A stretch of 64,000 bases of DNA from Leptodactylus fallax (Eukaryota; Chordata; Amphibia; Anura; Leptodactylidae), in assembly GCA_947044405.1 (NCBI GenBank), contig CAMRHE010000651.1, positions 62,001-126,000 of the forward strand, written 5' to 3'. A program made the translations under genes and the position numbers. This document shows positions 20,963-35,300 of the stretch, in pieces. How positions within the stretch are numbered: the stretch's first letter is position 1; every line of letters starts with the position of its first letter. A model generated the notes under the pieces. That model did not search any database and was not told where the DNA came from. It worked only from the letters and a program-made list of their open reading frames with translations.

Positions 20963-22516
20963 CAGTCATGGCCAAAAGTTTTGAGAATGATACAAATATA
21001 AATTTTTACAAAGTCTACTGCTTCAGTTTTTCTAATGGCAATTTGCATATACTCCAGAATGTTATAAAGAGTGATCAGCTTAACAGCAATTACTTGCAAA
21101 GTCAATATTTGCCTAGAAAATGAACTTTATCCCCCAAAACACATTTCAACATCATTGCAGCCCTGCCTTAAAAGGACCACCTAACATCGTTTCAGTGATT
21201 GCTCCATTAACACAGGTGTGGGTGTTGATGAGGACAGGGCTGGAGATCAATCTGTCATGATTAAGTAAGAATGACACCACTGGACACTTTAAAAGGAGGC
21301 TGGTGCTTGCCATCATTGTTTCTCTTCTGTTAACCATGGTTATCTCTAAAGAAACACGTGCAGTCATCATTGCACTGCACAAAAATGGCCTAACTGGGAA
21401 GAGTATTGCAGCTAGAAAGATTGCACCTCAGTCAACAATCTATCGCATCATCAAGAACTTCAAGGAGAGAGGTTCCATTGGTGCCAAAAAGGCTCCAGGG
21501 CGCCCAAGAAAGACCAGCAAGCGGCAGGACCGTCTCTTAAAAGTGTTTCAGCTGCGGGATGGGGCTACCAGCAGTGCAGAGCTTGCTGAGGAATGGCAGC
21601 AGGCAGGTGTGAGTGCATCTGCACGCACTGTGAGGCGGAGACTCTTGGAGCAAGGCCTGGTCTCAAGGAGGGCAGCAAAGAAGCCACTTCTCTCCAGAAA
21701 AAACATCAGGGACAGACTGATATTCTGCAAAAGGTACAGGGAGTGGACTGCTGAGGACTGGGGGAAAGTCATTTTCTCTGATGAATCCCCTTTTCCATTG
21801 TTTGGAACATCTGGAAAACAGCTTATTCGGAGAAGAAGAGGTGAGCGCTACCACCAGTCTTGTCTCATGCCAACTGTAAAGCATCCTGAAACCATTCATG
21901 TGTGGGGTTGCTTCTCAGCCAAGGGAATCGGCTCTCTCACAGTCTTGCCATGAATAAAGAATGGTACCAGAATGTCCTCCAAGAGCAACTTCTCCCAACC
22001 GTCCAAGAGCAGTTTGGCGCTCAACAATGCCTTTTCCAGCATGATGGAGCACCTTGCCATAAAGCAAAGGTGATAACTAAATGGCTCAGGGAACAAAACA
22101 TAGAGATTTTGGGTCCATGGCCTGGAAACTCCCCAGATCTTAATCCCATTGAGAACTTGTGGTCAATCATCAAGAGACGGGTGGACAAACAAAAACCAAC
22201 AAATTCAGACAAAATGAAAGCATTGATTCTGCAAGAATGGACTGCTATCAGTCAGGATTTGGTCCAGAAGTTGATTGAGAGCATGCCAGGGAGAATTGCA
22301 GAGGTCCTGAAGAAGAAGGGTCAACACTGCAAATATTGACTTGCTGCATTAACTCATTCTAACTGTCAATATAAGCTTCTGTTACTCATAATATGAATGC
22401 AATTATATTTCTGTATGTGATAAAAACATCTGACAAACACACATAAAAACCAGAGGGCAGCAGATCATGTGAAAATACAATATTTGTGTCATTCTCAAAA
22501 CTTTTGGCCATGACTG
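20963..22516 (+). mobile_element. Tc1-like DNA transposon, nearly intact, short terminal inverted repeats
   Basis: The ends are inverted copies of CAGTCATGGCCAAAAGTTTT plus GAGAATGA, continuing to ACAAATAT with one mismatch (T versus C), about 37 bp in all. TA flanks both ends (20961-20962 and 22517-22518). The 1554-bp length is normal for a Tc1-like element. The inside is filled by one transposase gene in plus orientation. It inserted about 60 bp beyond the edge of the 39-bp array, in sequence that still contains a partial unit (GAAGTAGTACTGTGTGG). This family is distinct from the 9677-11258 element in ends, arm length and protein. Confidence 0.95.
21336..22339 (+). pseudogene. Tc1-like transposase interrupted by a single frameshift
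   Basis: Translation from the ATG at 21336 begins MVISKETRAVIIALHKNGLT, with the helix-turn-helix region and the GRPRKTSKRQ linker that precede the catalytic core. The first catalytic Asp lies in FSDESP (codon 21780-21782, residue 149). The frame breaks just after ...GSLTVLP near 21950. The next frame resumes at MNKEWYQNVL (21950) and carries QHDGAPCH with the second Asp (22043-22045) and NPIENLW with the Glu (22151-22153), ending KKKGQHCKY and TGA at 22337-22339. I count 35 residues between second Asp and Glu. All three catalytic residues are present. From memory of the family the lesion is a 13-bp deletion between two GCC triplets, which matches the frame change seen. Total would be about 340 residues, the usual size. 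Confidence 0.93.
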
Positions 22517-22829
22517 TAGATTTAGTACTAGTGATGTGTTCCTTATAGATTATTACATCCAGTAATTAGTTCTGTTCTGTGTAGTTAACATGTAAATCAC
22601 CGTCCGGCTCCAATTCCTGTAATTACTTCCTGGCGATCGATCTGTGGTTATAAGCGATCAATCACGAATCATATTTACATTATCACATTCCTAGGCGACA
22701 GCGCAGAAGTCACACGACACGGCGGCTCTGTGCCAAAGACTCAACATGGCCAGAAGCGTGCAGAGAGGTAATCCAGTAAACTTTGTGATTTATATCCTAT
22801 TTTCCAGATCTCTGCTTGCTGTCAGTCAC

Positions 22830-22915
22830 ACAGCTGCTGAGTTGTTACACTGTATCAGTGTAAGATGCTCATTACAAGAGGATAGCCTACACAATACACT
22901 GTAACACAGCCTCAG
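22830..22915. mobile_element. Small inverted-repeat element, CAGCTGAGG family, copy 1
   Basis: Left arm ACAGCTGCTGAGTTGTTACA then CTGTATCAG; right arm ATACACTGTAACACAGCCTC then AG. The arms are inverted and about 28 nt long with changes, separated by a short loop. At least four further inverted copies and some fragments with the same arm sequence occur in the window, so this is a dispersed family. It has no coding content. Confidence 0.55.
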
Positions 22916-23992
22916 AAGTATTAGGTCTGTACAGATGGAACGGCTTCTATAATGACCGGGATGTCTGGATTACAACAGACAAGGAATGTGACATGAGGGG
23001 CGCAGATTATAAACACCCCACCGCCCCGCACCCCTCCCCCCCACCACCTCTGTTTACTGGCACATCGTGAATATGACAAACAAAACCTGAGAAAATAAAC
23101 CAGAGAGATGGATGACGGAGAAGAATGTGGAGGAGCCTGGAGAGCACTACTGCCCCCATCGGATCCTCTGCCTCTGGCCTTACAGTATGTACTTCTCAGG
23201 GTCTTCCTTGAGTCTGATAATCCGTCACCTATCCAGCTCCACAGATTTACCTGTATACAGATGAGGGGTGCAGCGATGCGGGGGACACGTGAGCTGGCAG
23301 CACCTGTTTCCTGTCTTGTTGTAGCTGAGCCCATTTCGCGCACCGCTGCGCTGTTAGAACACAATGCACTGCAATTTCAATCCCTTCTCCTCCATTAAGA
23401 CGTCTCGCTATTCTGCGGTGCGACCATTAGCCGCAAATGAAAGCATCACTCAAAGCCGATCCTCAACCAAATGGAGAGGAAGAGTGCGGCGCTGAGTGCC
23501 TCCCCGAGAGCGAGCGCTGATACGTACAGTACAGGTAGTGGGCGCCGTCTCATCACATGACACAATCCACACTTTACTGATCACTTCTGAACCTGAGCCA
23601 AATTAGTTGCAATGCTCCAGTCACATCCTGAGCTGCGTCCACAATTCTCCTGGTTTTCTGACGTTACAAGCTACTTGTGACCCCTGCTGGTTCAGCGTCT
23701 GCATTGCGTCTTCTCTGCTGCGGGGCAGTGTGTGTTAGCACAAGTATGATATATGGATAATATACAATAAAACCGCCACAATGCAACGCAGCAGAGCCCC
23801 AGACGTTACAGCACCTCAGCTAAAGTATCTGGATGGATTCTAGCAGTCAGCATATGGAAGAATTGTGAATGCAGCTCTGGATGTAACTAGTGAATCTGAT
23901 ATAATGAAACAGCTGAGACATGTCTGCAGCACTGGATGTGAATGGAGTAACTCAAGGAAGCGACAGATGGAGTCTAAATGACCTGTGCGTGT

Positions 23993-24165
23993 TTAGCCGT
24001 GTTCACACCTACACTGAAGTAACCTGCAGATTATGGAAAAAAATGCATGAAAAATAGTTGACCATGACTATACCGTGCAGGATGACACTGGGCTCCAAAA
24101 CAGAAGACTGAGGTGTGAACTGGGGCAAAAAGCTGACATTCCTAGGCACGGTGAACAGACCCTAA
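23993..24165. mobile_element. Possible worn MITE with GTTCACAC ends
   Basis: The left end reads TTAGCCGTGTTCACACC and the right end, read inward, TTAGGGTCTGTTCACCGTGCC. They are imperfect inverted repeats of the same general type as the better preserved elements at 7122-7520 and 62962-63379. TTA on the left and TAA on the right do not match as a duplication, so the case is weak. Confidence 0.35.
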
Positions 24166-24431
24166 TAATTCAGCCCTGTCACTTTAAGTATCAGGCCACT
24201 TTGGCGTCTTACCTCCACTGGCCCTCGTAAGAATTCTGTCTGCTCGGCTCCTCCCACTTCCAGTGTCACATCCACGGAGGCGAATGGTCGGCTCGCCATC
24301 TGCTGTCGCTCCCGCATAAGTTGCTGCAGAGTAGAAAGTGAATTGGTTACATTTCATAGAAACCTCGTCATACTTTGTATCATCTCTGGGGTCACATGTT
24401 ACAGATCCGCTGTCGGGGGGGGGGGGGGGGG

Positions 24432-24503
24432 TTGTGACAATGTATCAGTAGGGAGAGGAGAGAGATTGTGAGGACTGATACACTGTAACAAAGCCTCAGC
24501 TAT
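24432..24503. mobile_element. Small inverted-repeat element, CAGCTGAGG family, copy 2
   Basis: Left arm TTGTGACAATGTATCAGT; right arm ACTGATACACTGTAACAAAG then CCTCAGCT. The left arm is shortened where it abuts the run of 17 G residues at 24415-24431. The right arm matches the family well. Confidence 0.5.
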
Positions 24504-25179
24504 AGCAATGTTATTTAGGAAGATTAATTCGTAGTAATGGCAGCCGTCGCCTCGCTACCTGCCTATTAGAAGCCACTAAACACATGATGGAGTGTGTGAA
24601 GGTGGATCGGTGAGGTGCGTCACTGCATCACTACAGCTGGTGGGCCCCTATATCACACAGGGCCCCTGTAAACAGACCAGACTACGGACTTATAAGGGGA
24701 AAAGGTGGCCTTCCCCTTTAAGTTGGATCCGATGCTGTGAGTATGAAGTTACTAAGTATCCAGTATCGAGTGCCATTAATGAGGCGTGAGGCACAAAATC
24801 GTTATCTGACGCTTAATTGATCCTCGGCTTTGTTGTGAGCACTGTTTCATCTAGAGAACAGCTGCAGCCGCTCCGCACACAGGCGGACATGGCACAAATC
24901 ACCCCAAATGCATAGCGCCAACACGTTCAGGAGTGTTGTACAGTCTGGACTCCAGTCCTAGAGGTGTCACCCAAGTCAGCTGATCAATCATCTGCCACAC
25001 AGGTCATGACTCATCTTTCCTGGGTTACAGAATGGCTCGATAAGACTGATTTGCCACTCAGAAGCCTAAAAAAGCTGGATGAATAATACGGTTATGCTGA
25101 CAGCGGTCACACCTGAATGGAGATTCGCTCTAATCGTAGAAGGATTTATCATCCAGCTTTCCCAGAACCAGATTAACAA

Positions 25180-25850
25180 ATGAATGAAGGAACTTTTACA
25201 CAGACAATCGAACCTGGAAAGAAAATGGCGACCGTCTCCACGCCGGCGGCCTCAGATTTCATGTTATTTGACAATATTTTCATTTGGCTGCAGTCTGATC
25301 AGAATTTGGCGCAGGCGTTGGTGCGCTCTGCTAATGTCTGGCACGGGGCAAGGCTTCATCTTGTCGTGATGTACGCGGCGCACTTTCTGATTCTGAATCA
25401 CCTGGAGGAGCGGGAGGAGCAGGTGTCGCTCGGAGCTTTAGTGTCTGCGCTATTTGCAGGATGTTCCTTAATGAAGATGAAAATGGCCGAGCTCATCGTG
25501 CTAATAGCGAGGTAATCACATTGTGCCGGCAATTCCACGTCTCTGAGCGGCGGCACTTAGGTCATTTGCGCGTTGATGAAGCTTAAGTGTTTGTGCAGCG
25601 CGGTCTGAGCCGCTTGTTGTCGGGAGCCATTAAAGAGCTGCGGCCTCAAGTGTCTCTTTGTAAAGCCGCAGCCGCCCCGCTCGTTTACTGCCCCTTTTAT
25701 TACCTGACCAAAGTCAGGACGGCGAGTTCATCATTGACTGTTAAATTGCGCTCAGCCAAGTCTTCCAAGGAATTAACTGGAACGGATGAGGAGCTGGTTT
25801 TATGTTCTGCAAAAAGAAGTAACAGAGAAAATAAATAGGAGAAACTTTTA
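25180..25850. other. Non-repetitive mixed-composition segment, candidate conserved noncoding element
   Basis: No repeat or transposon features. Two overlapping ATG frames of 111 and 83 codons (25180-25515 and 25587-25838, plus) have no recognisable domain. Homeodomain-type words (ATTAA, TAATTA-like) and GC-rich blocks are mixed, and CpG is frequent. Conserved regulatory DNA often looks like this, but only cross-species alignment can tell. A divergent exon is the other possibility. Confidence 0.2.
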
Positions 25851-26388
25851 AAGGGAAACCTCCCTTGCAAAGAAAAAGAGGAGTCCAGAGTCAGGGGGGC
25901 GGAGCTTGTGTCGTCCAATCCCCGGACAGGCACAATGATGGTTATTCAGATGCTTCAATCTCATCTGTGTGAAGAGACGCTATACTGTGTACAACCCTGT
26001 AGGCATACTGATTACCCCATATAATCTATACCCTGACCATCAGGCCGCACATTACAACAAAATAATCTCCGCCCTCCGCAGATTACAGAACAGGAAATTA
26101 TTATTCTGCAGCTGATAAATTATAACAACGCAAAGAAAAACCATTAAAGTAATTTAATTATTGTAAAAGTCTAATCGAGAACAGATGATCGCACAGTTAC
26201 ATGTACTGATGTATGACGCGCCCCCACCCAGAGCCGCCGCCACCGCCACCGCCATATCCAGCCCATTAATCAGTGCACGGAGGCGAAGCACAAATCGGGA
26301 GCTTTATAACACTCAGATCCATGATAAATAGTAACAGAATATGAAGCAAAAACAAGAGGAAAATGTCCCCAAAAAGTAAGGGAAAGTG

Positions 26389-29300
26389 ATCCCTATATAC
26401 AAAAATACAACTAATATAATACTACTTCCTATGTACAAGAATATAACTACTATAATACTGCTCCTATGTACAAGAATATAACTACTATAATACTACTCCT
26501 ATGTACAAGAATATAACTACTATAATACTGCTCCTATGTACAAGAATATAACTGCTATAATACTACCTTCTATGTACAAGAATATAACTACTATAATACT
26601 GCTCCTATGTACAAGAATATAACTACTATAATACTACTCCTATGTACAAGAATATAACTACTATAATACTACCCCTATGTACAAGAATATAACTACTATA
26701 ATACTACCTCCTATGTACAAGAATATAATTATTATAATACTGCTCCTATGTACAAGAATATAACTACTATAATACTACCTCCTATGTACAAGAATATAAC
26801 TACTATAATACTGCCCCTATGTACAAGAATATAACTACTATAATACTGCTCCTATGTACAAGAATATAACTACTATAATACTGCTCCTATGTACAAGAAT
26901 ATAACTACTATACTACTGCTCCTATGTACAAGAATATAACTACTATAATACTGCTCCTATGTACAAGAATATAACTACTATAATACTACTCCTATGTACA
27001 AGAATATAACTACTATAATACTACTCCTATGTACAAGAATATAACTACTATAATACTACTCCTATGTACAAGAATATAACTATTATAATACTACTCCTGT
27101 GTACAAGAATATAACTACTATAATACTACTCCTATGTACAAGAATATAACTACTATAATACCTCCTATGTACAAGAATATAACTACTATAATACTACCTC
27201 CTATGTACAAGAATATAACTACTATAATACTGCTCCTATGTACAAGAATATAACTACTATAATACTGCTCCTATGTACAAGAATATAACTACTATAATAC
27301 TACTCCTATGTACAAGAATATAACTACTATAATACTGCTCCTATGTACAAGAATATAACTACTATAATACCTCCTATGTACAAGAATATAACTACTATAA
27401 TACCTCCTATGTACAAGAATATAACTACTATAATACTACTCCTATGTACAAGAATATAACTACTATAATACTGCTCCTATGTACAAGAATATAACTACTA
27501 TAATACTACTATGTACAAGAATATAACAACTATAATACTGCTCCTATGTACAAGAATATAACAACTATAATACTACCTCCTATGTACAAGAATATGACTA
27601 CTATAATACTACCTCCTATGTACAAGAATATAACTACTATAATACTACCTCCTATGTACAAGACTATAACTACTATAATACTACCTCCTATGTACAAGAA
27701 TATAACTACTATAATACTGCCCCCTATGTACAAGAATATAACTACTATAATACTGCTCCTATGTACAAGAATATAACTACTATAATACTACTCCTATGTA
27801 CAAGAATATAACTACTATAATACTGCTCCTATGTACAAGAATATAACTGCTATAATACTACCTTCTATGTACAAGAATATAACTACTATAATACTGCTCC
27901 TATGTACAAGAATATAACTACTATAATACTACTCCTATGTACAAGAATATAACTACTATAATACTACTCCTATGTACAAGAATATAACTACTATAATACT
28001 ACCTCCTATGTACAAGAATATAATTATTATAATACTGCTCCTATGTACAAGAATATAACTACTATAATACTACCTCCTATGTACAAGAATATAACTACTA
28101 TAATACTGCCCCTATGTACAAGAATATAACTACTATAATACTGCTCCTATGTACAAGAATATAACTACTATAATACTGCTCCTATGTACAAGAATATAAC
28201 TACTATACTACTGCTCCTATGTACAAGAATATAACTACTATAATACTGCTCCTATGTACAAGAATATAACTACTATAATACTACTCCTATGTACAAGAAT
28301 ATAACTACTATAATACTACTCCTATGTACAAGAATATAACTACTATAATACTACTCCTATGTACAAGAATATAACTACTATAATACTACTCCTATGTACA
28401 AGAATATAACTACTATAATACCTCCTATGTACAAGAATATAACTACTATAATACTACCTCCTATGTACAAGAATATAACTACTATAATACTGCTCCTATG
28501 TACAAGAATATAACTACTATAATACTGCTCCTATGTACAAGAATATAACTACTATAATACTACTCCTATGTACAAGAATATAACTACTATAATACTGCTC
28601 CTATGTACAAGAATATAACTACTATAATACCTCCTATGTACAAGAATATAACTACTATAATACCTCCTATGTACAAGAATATAACTACTATAATACTACT
28701 CCTATGTACAAGAATATAACTACTATAATACTGCTCCTATGTACAAGAATATAACTACTATAATACTACTATGTACAAGAATATAACAACTATAATACTG
28801 CTCCTATGTACAAGAATATAACAACTATAATACTACCTCCTATGTACAAGAATATGACTACTATAATACTACCTCCTATGTACAAGAATATAACTACTAT
28901 AATACTACCTCCTATGTACAAGACTATAACTACTATAATACTACCTCCTATGTACAAGAATATAACTACTATAATACTGCCCCCTATGTACAAGAATATA
29001 ACTACTATAATACTGCTCCTATGTACAAGAATATAACTACTATAATACTACTCCTATGTACAAGAATATAACTACTATAATACTGCCCCCTATGTACAAG
29101 AATATAACTACTATAATACTGCCCCTATGTACAAGAATATAACTACTATAATACTACACCTATGTACAAGAATATAACTACTATAATACTGCCCCTATGT
29201 ACAAGAATATAACTACTATAATACTACCTATGTACAAGAATATAACTACTATAATACTGCTCCTATGTACAAGAATATAACTACTATAATACTACTCCTA

Positions 29301-32300
29301 TGTACAAGAATATAACTACTATAATACTGCTCCTATGTACAAGAATATAACTACTATAATACTACCTCCTATGTACAAGAATATAACTACTATAATACTG
29401 CTCCTATGTACAAGAATATAACTACTATAATACTACCTCCTATGTACAAGAATATAACTACTATAATACTGCTCCTATGTACAAGAATATAACTACTATA
29501 ATACCTCCTATGTACAAGAATATAACTACTATAATACCTCCTATGTACAAGAATATAACTACTATAATACTACTCCTATGTACAAGAATATAACTACTAT
29601 AATACTGCCCCCTATGTACAAGAATATAACTACTATAATACTGCCCCTATGTACAAGAATATAACTACTATAATACTACACCTATGTACAAGAATATAAC
29701 TACTATAATACTGCCCCTATGTACAAGAATATAACTACTATAATACTACTATGTACAAGAATATAACTACTATAATACTGCCCCTATGTACAAGAATATA
29801 ACTACTATAATACTACTATGTACAAGAATATAACTACTATAATACTGCTCCTATGTACAAGAATATAACTACTATAATACTGCTCCTATGTACAAGAATA
29901 TAACTACTATAATACTGCTCCTATGTACAAGAATATAACTACTATAATACTGCTCCTATGTACAAGAATATAACTACTATAATACTGCTCCTATGTACAA
30001 GAATATAACTACTATAATACTGCTCCTATGTACTAGAATATAACTACTATAATACTGCTGCTATGTACAAGAATATAACTACTATAATACTGCTCCTATG
30101 TACAAGAATATATCTACTATAATACTGCTCCTATGTACAAGAATATAACTACTATAATACTACTCCTATGTACAAGAATATAACTACTATAATACTGCTC
30201 CTATGTACAAGAATATAACTACTATAATACTGCTCCTATGTACAAGAATATAACTACTATAATACTGCCCCCTATGTACAAGAATATAACTACTATAATA
30301 CTGCCCCTATGTACAAGAATATAACTACTATAATACTGCCCCCTATGTACAAGAATATAACTACTATAATACTGCCCCTATGTACAAGAATATAACTACT
30401 ATAATACTACTCCTATGTACAAGAATATAACTACTATAATACTGCCCCCTATGTACAAGAATATAACTACTATAATACTACCTCCTATGTACAAGAATAT
30501 AACTACTATAATACTGCCCCTATGTACAAGAATATAACTACTATAATACTGCTCCTATGTACAAGAATATAACTACTATAATACTGCTCCTATGTACAAG
30601 AATATAACTACTATAATACTGCCCCCTATGTACAAGAATATAACTACTATAATACTGCTCCTATGTACAAGAATATAACTACTATAATACTGCTCCTATG
30701 TACAAGAATATAACTACTATAATACTGCTCCTATGTACAAGAATATAACTACTATAATACTACCTCCTATGTACAAGAATAGAACTACTATAATACTGCT
30801 CCTATGTACAAGAATATAACTACTATAATACTGCTCCTATGTACAAGAATATAACTACTATAATACTGCCCCCTATGTACAAGAATATAACTACTATAAT
30901 ACTGCTCCTATGTACAAGAATATAACTACTATAATACTGCTCCTATGTACAAGAATATAACTACTATAATACTACTCCTATGTACAAGAATATAACTACT
31001 ATAATACTACCTCCTATGTACAAGAATATAACTACTATAATACTACCTCCTATGTACAAGAATATAACTACTATAATACTACCTCCTATGTACAAGAATA
31101 TAACTACTATAATACTGCTCCTATGTACAAGAATATAACTACTATAATACTGCTCCTATGTACAAGAATATAACTACTATAATACTGCTCCTATGTACAA
31201 GAATATAACTACTATAATACTACCTCCTATGTACAAGAATATAACTACTATAATACTGCTCCTATGTACAAGAATATAACTACTATAATACTGCTCCTAT
31301 GTACAAGAATATAACTACTATAATACTGCTCCTATGTACAAGAATATAACTACTATAATACTACCTCCTATGTACAAGAATATAACTACTATAATACTGC
31401 TCCTATGTACAAGAATATAACTACTATAATACTGCTCCTATGTACAAGAATATAACTACTATAATACTGCTCCTATGTACAAGAATATAACTACTATAAT
31501 ACTGCTCCTATGTACAAGAATATAACTACTATAATACTACTCCTATGTACAAGAATATAACTAATATAATACTACCTCCTATGTACAAGAATATAACTAC
31601 TATAATACTACTATGTACAAGAATATAACTACTATAATACTGCTCCTATGTACAAGAATATAACTACTATAATACTGCTCCTATGTACAAGAATATAACT
31701 ACTATAATACTACTATGTACAAGAATATAACTACTATAATACTACTATGTACAAGAATATAACTACTATAATACTGCCCCTATGTACAAGAATATAACTA
31801 CTATAATACTGCTCCTATGTACAAGAATATAACTACTATAATACTACTCCTATGTACAAGAATATAACTACTATAATACTGCTCCTATGTACAAGAATAT
31901 AACTACTATAATACTACCTCCTATGTACAAGAATATAACTACTATAATACTGCTCCTATGTACAAGAATATAACTACTATAATACTACCTCCTATGTACA
32001 AGAATATAACTACTATAATACTGCTCCTATGTACAAGAATATAACTACTATAATACCTCCTATGTACAAGAATATAACTACTATAATACCTCCTATGTAC
32101 AAGAATATAACTACTATAATACTACTCCTATGTACAAGAATATAACTACTATAATACTGCCCCCTATGTACAAGAATATAACTACTATAATACTGCCCCT
32201 ATGTACAAGAATATAACTACTATAATACTACACCTATGTACAAGAATATAACTACTATAATACTGCCCCTATGTACAAGAATATAACTACTATAATACTA

Positions 32301-35300
32301 CTATGTACAAGAATATAACTACTATAATACTGCCCCTATGTACAAGAATATAACTACTATAATACTACTATGTACAAGAATATAACTACTATAATACTGC
32401 TCCTATGTACAAGAATATAACTACTATAATACTGCTCCTATGTACTAGAATATAACTACTATAATACTGCTGCTATGTACAAGAATATAACTACTATAAT
32501 ACTGCTCCTATGTACAAGAATATATCTACTATAATACTGCTCCTATGTACAAGAATATAACTACTATAATACTACTCCTATGTACAAGAATATAACTACT
32601 ATAATACTGCTCCTATGTACAAGAATATAACTACTATAATACTGCTCCTATGTACAAGAATATAACTACTATAATACTGCCCCCTATGTACAAGAATATA
32701 ACTACTATAATACTGCCCCTATGTACAAGAATATAACTACTATAATACTGCCCCCTATGTACAAGAATATAACTACTATAATACTGCCCCTATGTACAAG
32801 AATATAACTACTATAATACTACTCCTATGTACAAGAATATAACTACTATAATACTGCCCCCTATGTACAAGAATATAACTACTATAATACTACCTCCTAT
32901 GTACAAGAATATAACTACTATAATACTGCCCCTATGTACAAGAATATAACTACTATAATACTGCTCCTATGTACAAGAATATAACTACTATAATACTGCT
33001 CCTATGTACAAGAATATAACTACTATAATACTGCCCCCTATGTACAAGAATATAACTACTATAATACTGCTCCTATGTACAAGAATATAACTACTATAAT
33101 ACTGCTCCTATGTACAAGAATATAACTACTATAATACTGCTCCTATGTACAAGAATATAACTACTATAATACTACCTCCTATGTACAAGAATATAACTAC
33201 TATAATACTGCTCCTATGTACAAGAATATAACTACTATAATACTGCTCCTATGTACAAGAATATAACTACTATAATACTGCCCCCTATGTACAAGAATAT
33301 AACTACTATAATACTGCTCCTATGTACAAGAATATAACTACTATAATACTGCTCCTATGTACAAGAATATAACTACTATAATACTACTCCTATGTACAAG
33401 AATATAACTACTATAATACTACCTCCTATGTACAAGAATATAACTACTATAATACTACCTCCTATGTACAAGAATATAACTACTATAATACTACCTCCTA
33501 TGTACAAGAATATAACTACTATAATACTGCTCCTATGTACAAGAATATAACTACTATAATACTGCTCCTATGTACAAGAATATAACTACTATAATACTGC
33601 TCCTATGTACAAGAATATAACTACTATAATACTACCTCCTATGTACAAGAATATAACTACTATAATACTGCTCCTATGTACAAGAATATAACTACTATAA
33701 TACTGCTCCTATGTACAAGAATATAACTACTATAATACTGCTCCTATGTACAAGAATATAACTACTATAATACTACCTCCTATGTACAAGAATATAACTA
33801 CTATAATACTGCTCCTATGTACAAGAATATAACTACTATAATACTGCTCCTATGTACAAGAATATAACTACTATAATACTGCTCCTATGTACAAGAATAT
33901 AACTACTATAATACTGCTCCTATGTACAAGAATATAACTACTATAATACTACTCCTATGTACAAGAATATAACTAATATAATACTACCTCCTATGTACAA
34001 GAATATAACTACTATAATACTACTATGTACAAGAATATAACTACTATAATACTGCTCCTATGTACAAGAATATAACTACTATAATACTGCTCCTATGTAC
34101 AAGAATATAACTACTATAATACTACTATGTACAAGAATATAACTACTATAATACTACTATGTACAAGAATATAACTACTATAATACTGCCCCTATGTACA
34201 AGAATATAACTACTATAATACTGCCCCCTATGTACAAGAATATAACTACTATAATACTGCCTCCTATGTACAAGAATATAACTACTATAATACTACTCCT
34301 ATGTATAAGAATATAACTACTATAATACTACTCCTATGTACAAGAATATAACTACTATAATACTGCTCCTATGTACAAGAATATAACTACTATAATACTA
34401 CCTCCTATGTACAAGAATATAACTACTATAATACTACCTCCTATGTACAAGAATATAACTACTATAATACTACTCCTATGTACAAGAATATAACTACTAT
34501 AATACTACCTCCTATGTACAAGAATATAACTACTATAATACTACTCCTATGTACAAGAATATAACTACTATAATACTACCCCCTATGTACAAGAATATAA
34601 CTACTATAATACTGCTCCTATGTACAAGAATATAACTACTATAATACTACCTCCTATGTACAAGAATATAACTACTATAATACTACCTCCTATGTACAAG
34701 AATATAACTACTATAATACTACTCCTATGTACAAGAATATAACTACTATAATACTGCTCCTATGTACAAGAATATAACTACTATAATACTACTCCTATGT
34801 ACAAGAATATAACTACTATAATACTGCTCCTATGTACAAGAATATAACTACTATAATACTGCTCCTATATATAAGAATATAACTACTATAATACTACTCC
34901 TATGTACAAGAATATAACTACTATAATACTACTCCTATGTACAAGAATATAACTACTATAATACTACTCCTATGTACAAGAATATAACTACTATAATACT
35001 ACTCCTATGTACAAGAATATAACTACTATAATACTACTCCTATGTACAAGAATATAACTACTATAATACTACCTCCTATGTACAAGAATATAACTACTAT
35101 AATACTGCCCCTATGTACAAGAATATAACTACTATAATACTGCTCCTATGTACAAGAATATAACTACTATAATACTGCTCCTATGTACAAGAATATAACT
35201 ACTATAATACTGCTCCTATGTACAAGAATATAACTACTATAATACTTCTCCTATGTACAAGAATATAACTACTATAATACTACCCCCTATGTACAAGAAT

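Larger units (their letters stand above)
22519..26388. other. Mostly single-copy intergenic sequence with scattered small elements
   Basis: This stretch contains inverted-repeat copies at 22830-22915 and 24432-24503, a 17-base G run at 24415-24431, a worn foldback element at 23993-24165, and fragments of the GCAGCTCTGGATGTGAC family near 23627 and 23872. The interval 25180-25850 is listed separately. Short overlapping frames (for example near 23108-23398) show no domain. A (GCC/ACC)n-like tract lies at about 26233-26252. No gene is supported. Confidence 0.5.

Noticed and set aside
18326..21001. Open frames of over 800 codons on both strands across the 39-bp array
   Set aside because: The unit length and its main length variant (36 bp) are multiples of three, so any frame free of stops in one unit stays open. 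Several frames on both strands are open at once, there is no splice or start context, and the related array at 42-44 kb breaks frame freely.
22734..22768. Tiny first exon (ATGGCCAGAAGCGTGCAGAG then GGTAATC)
   Set aside because: An ATG followed by a donor-like site within 25 bases is expected by chance. No partner exon could be seen.
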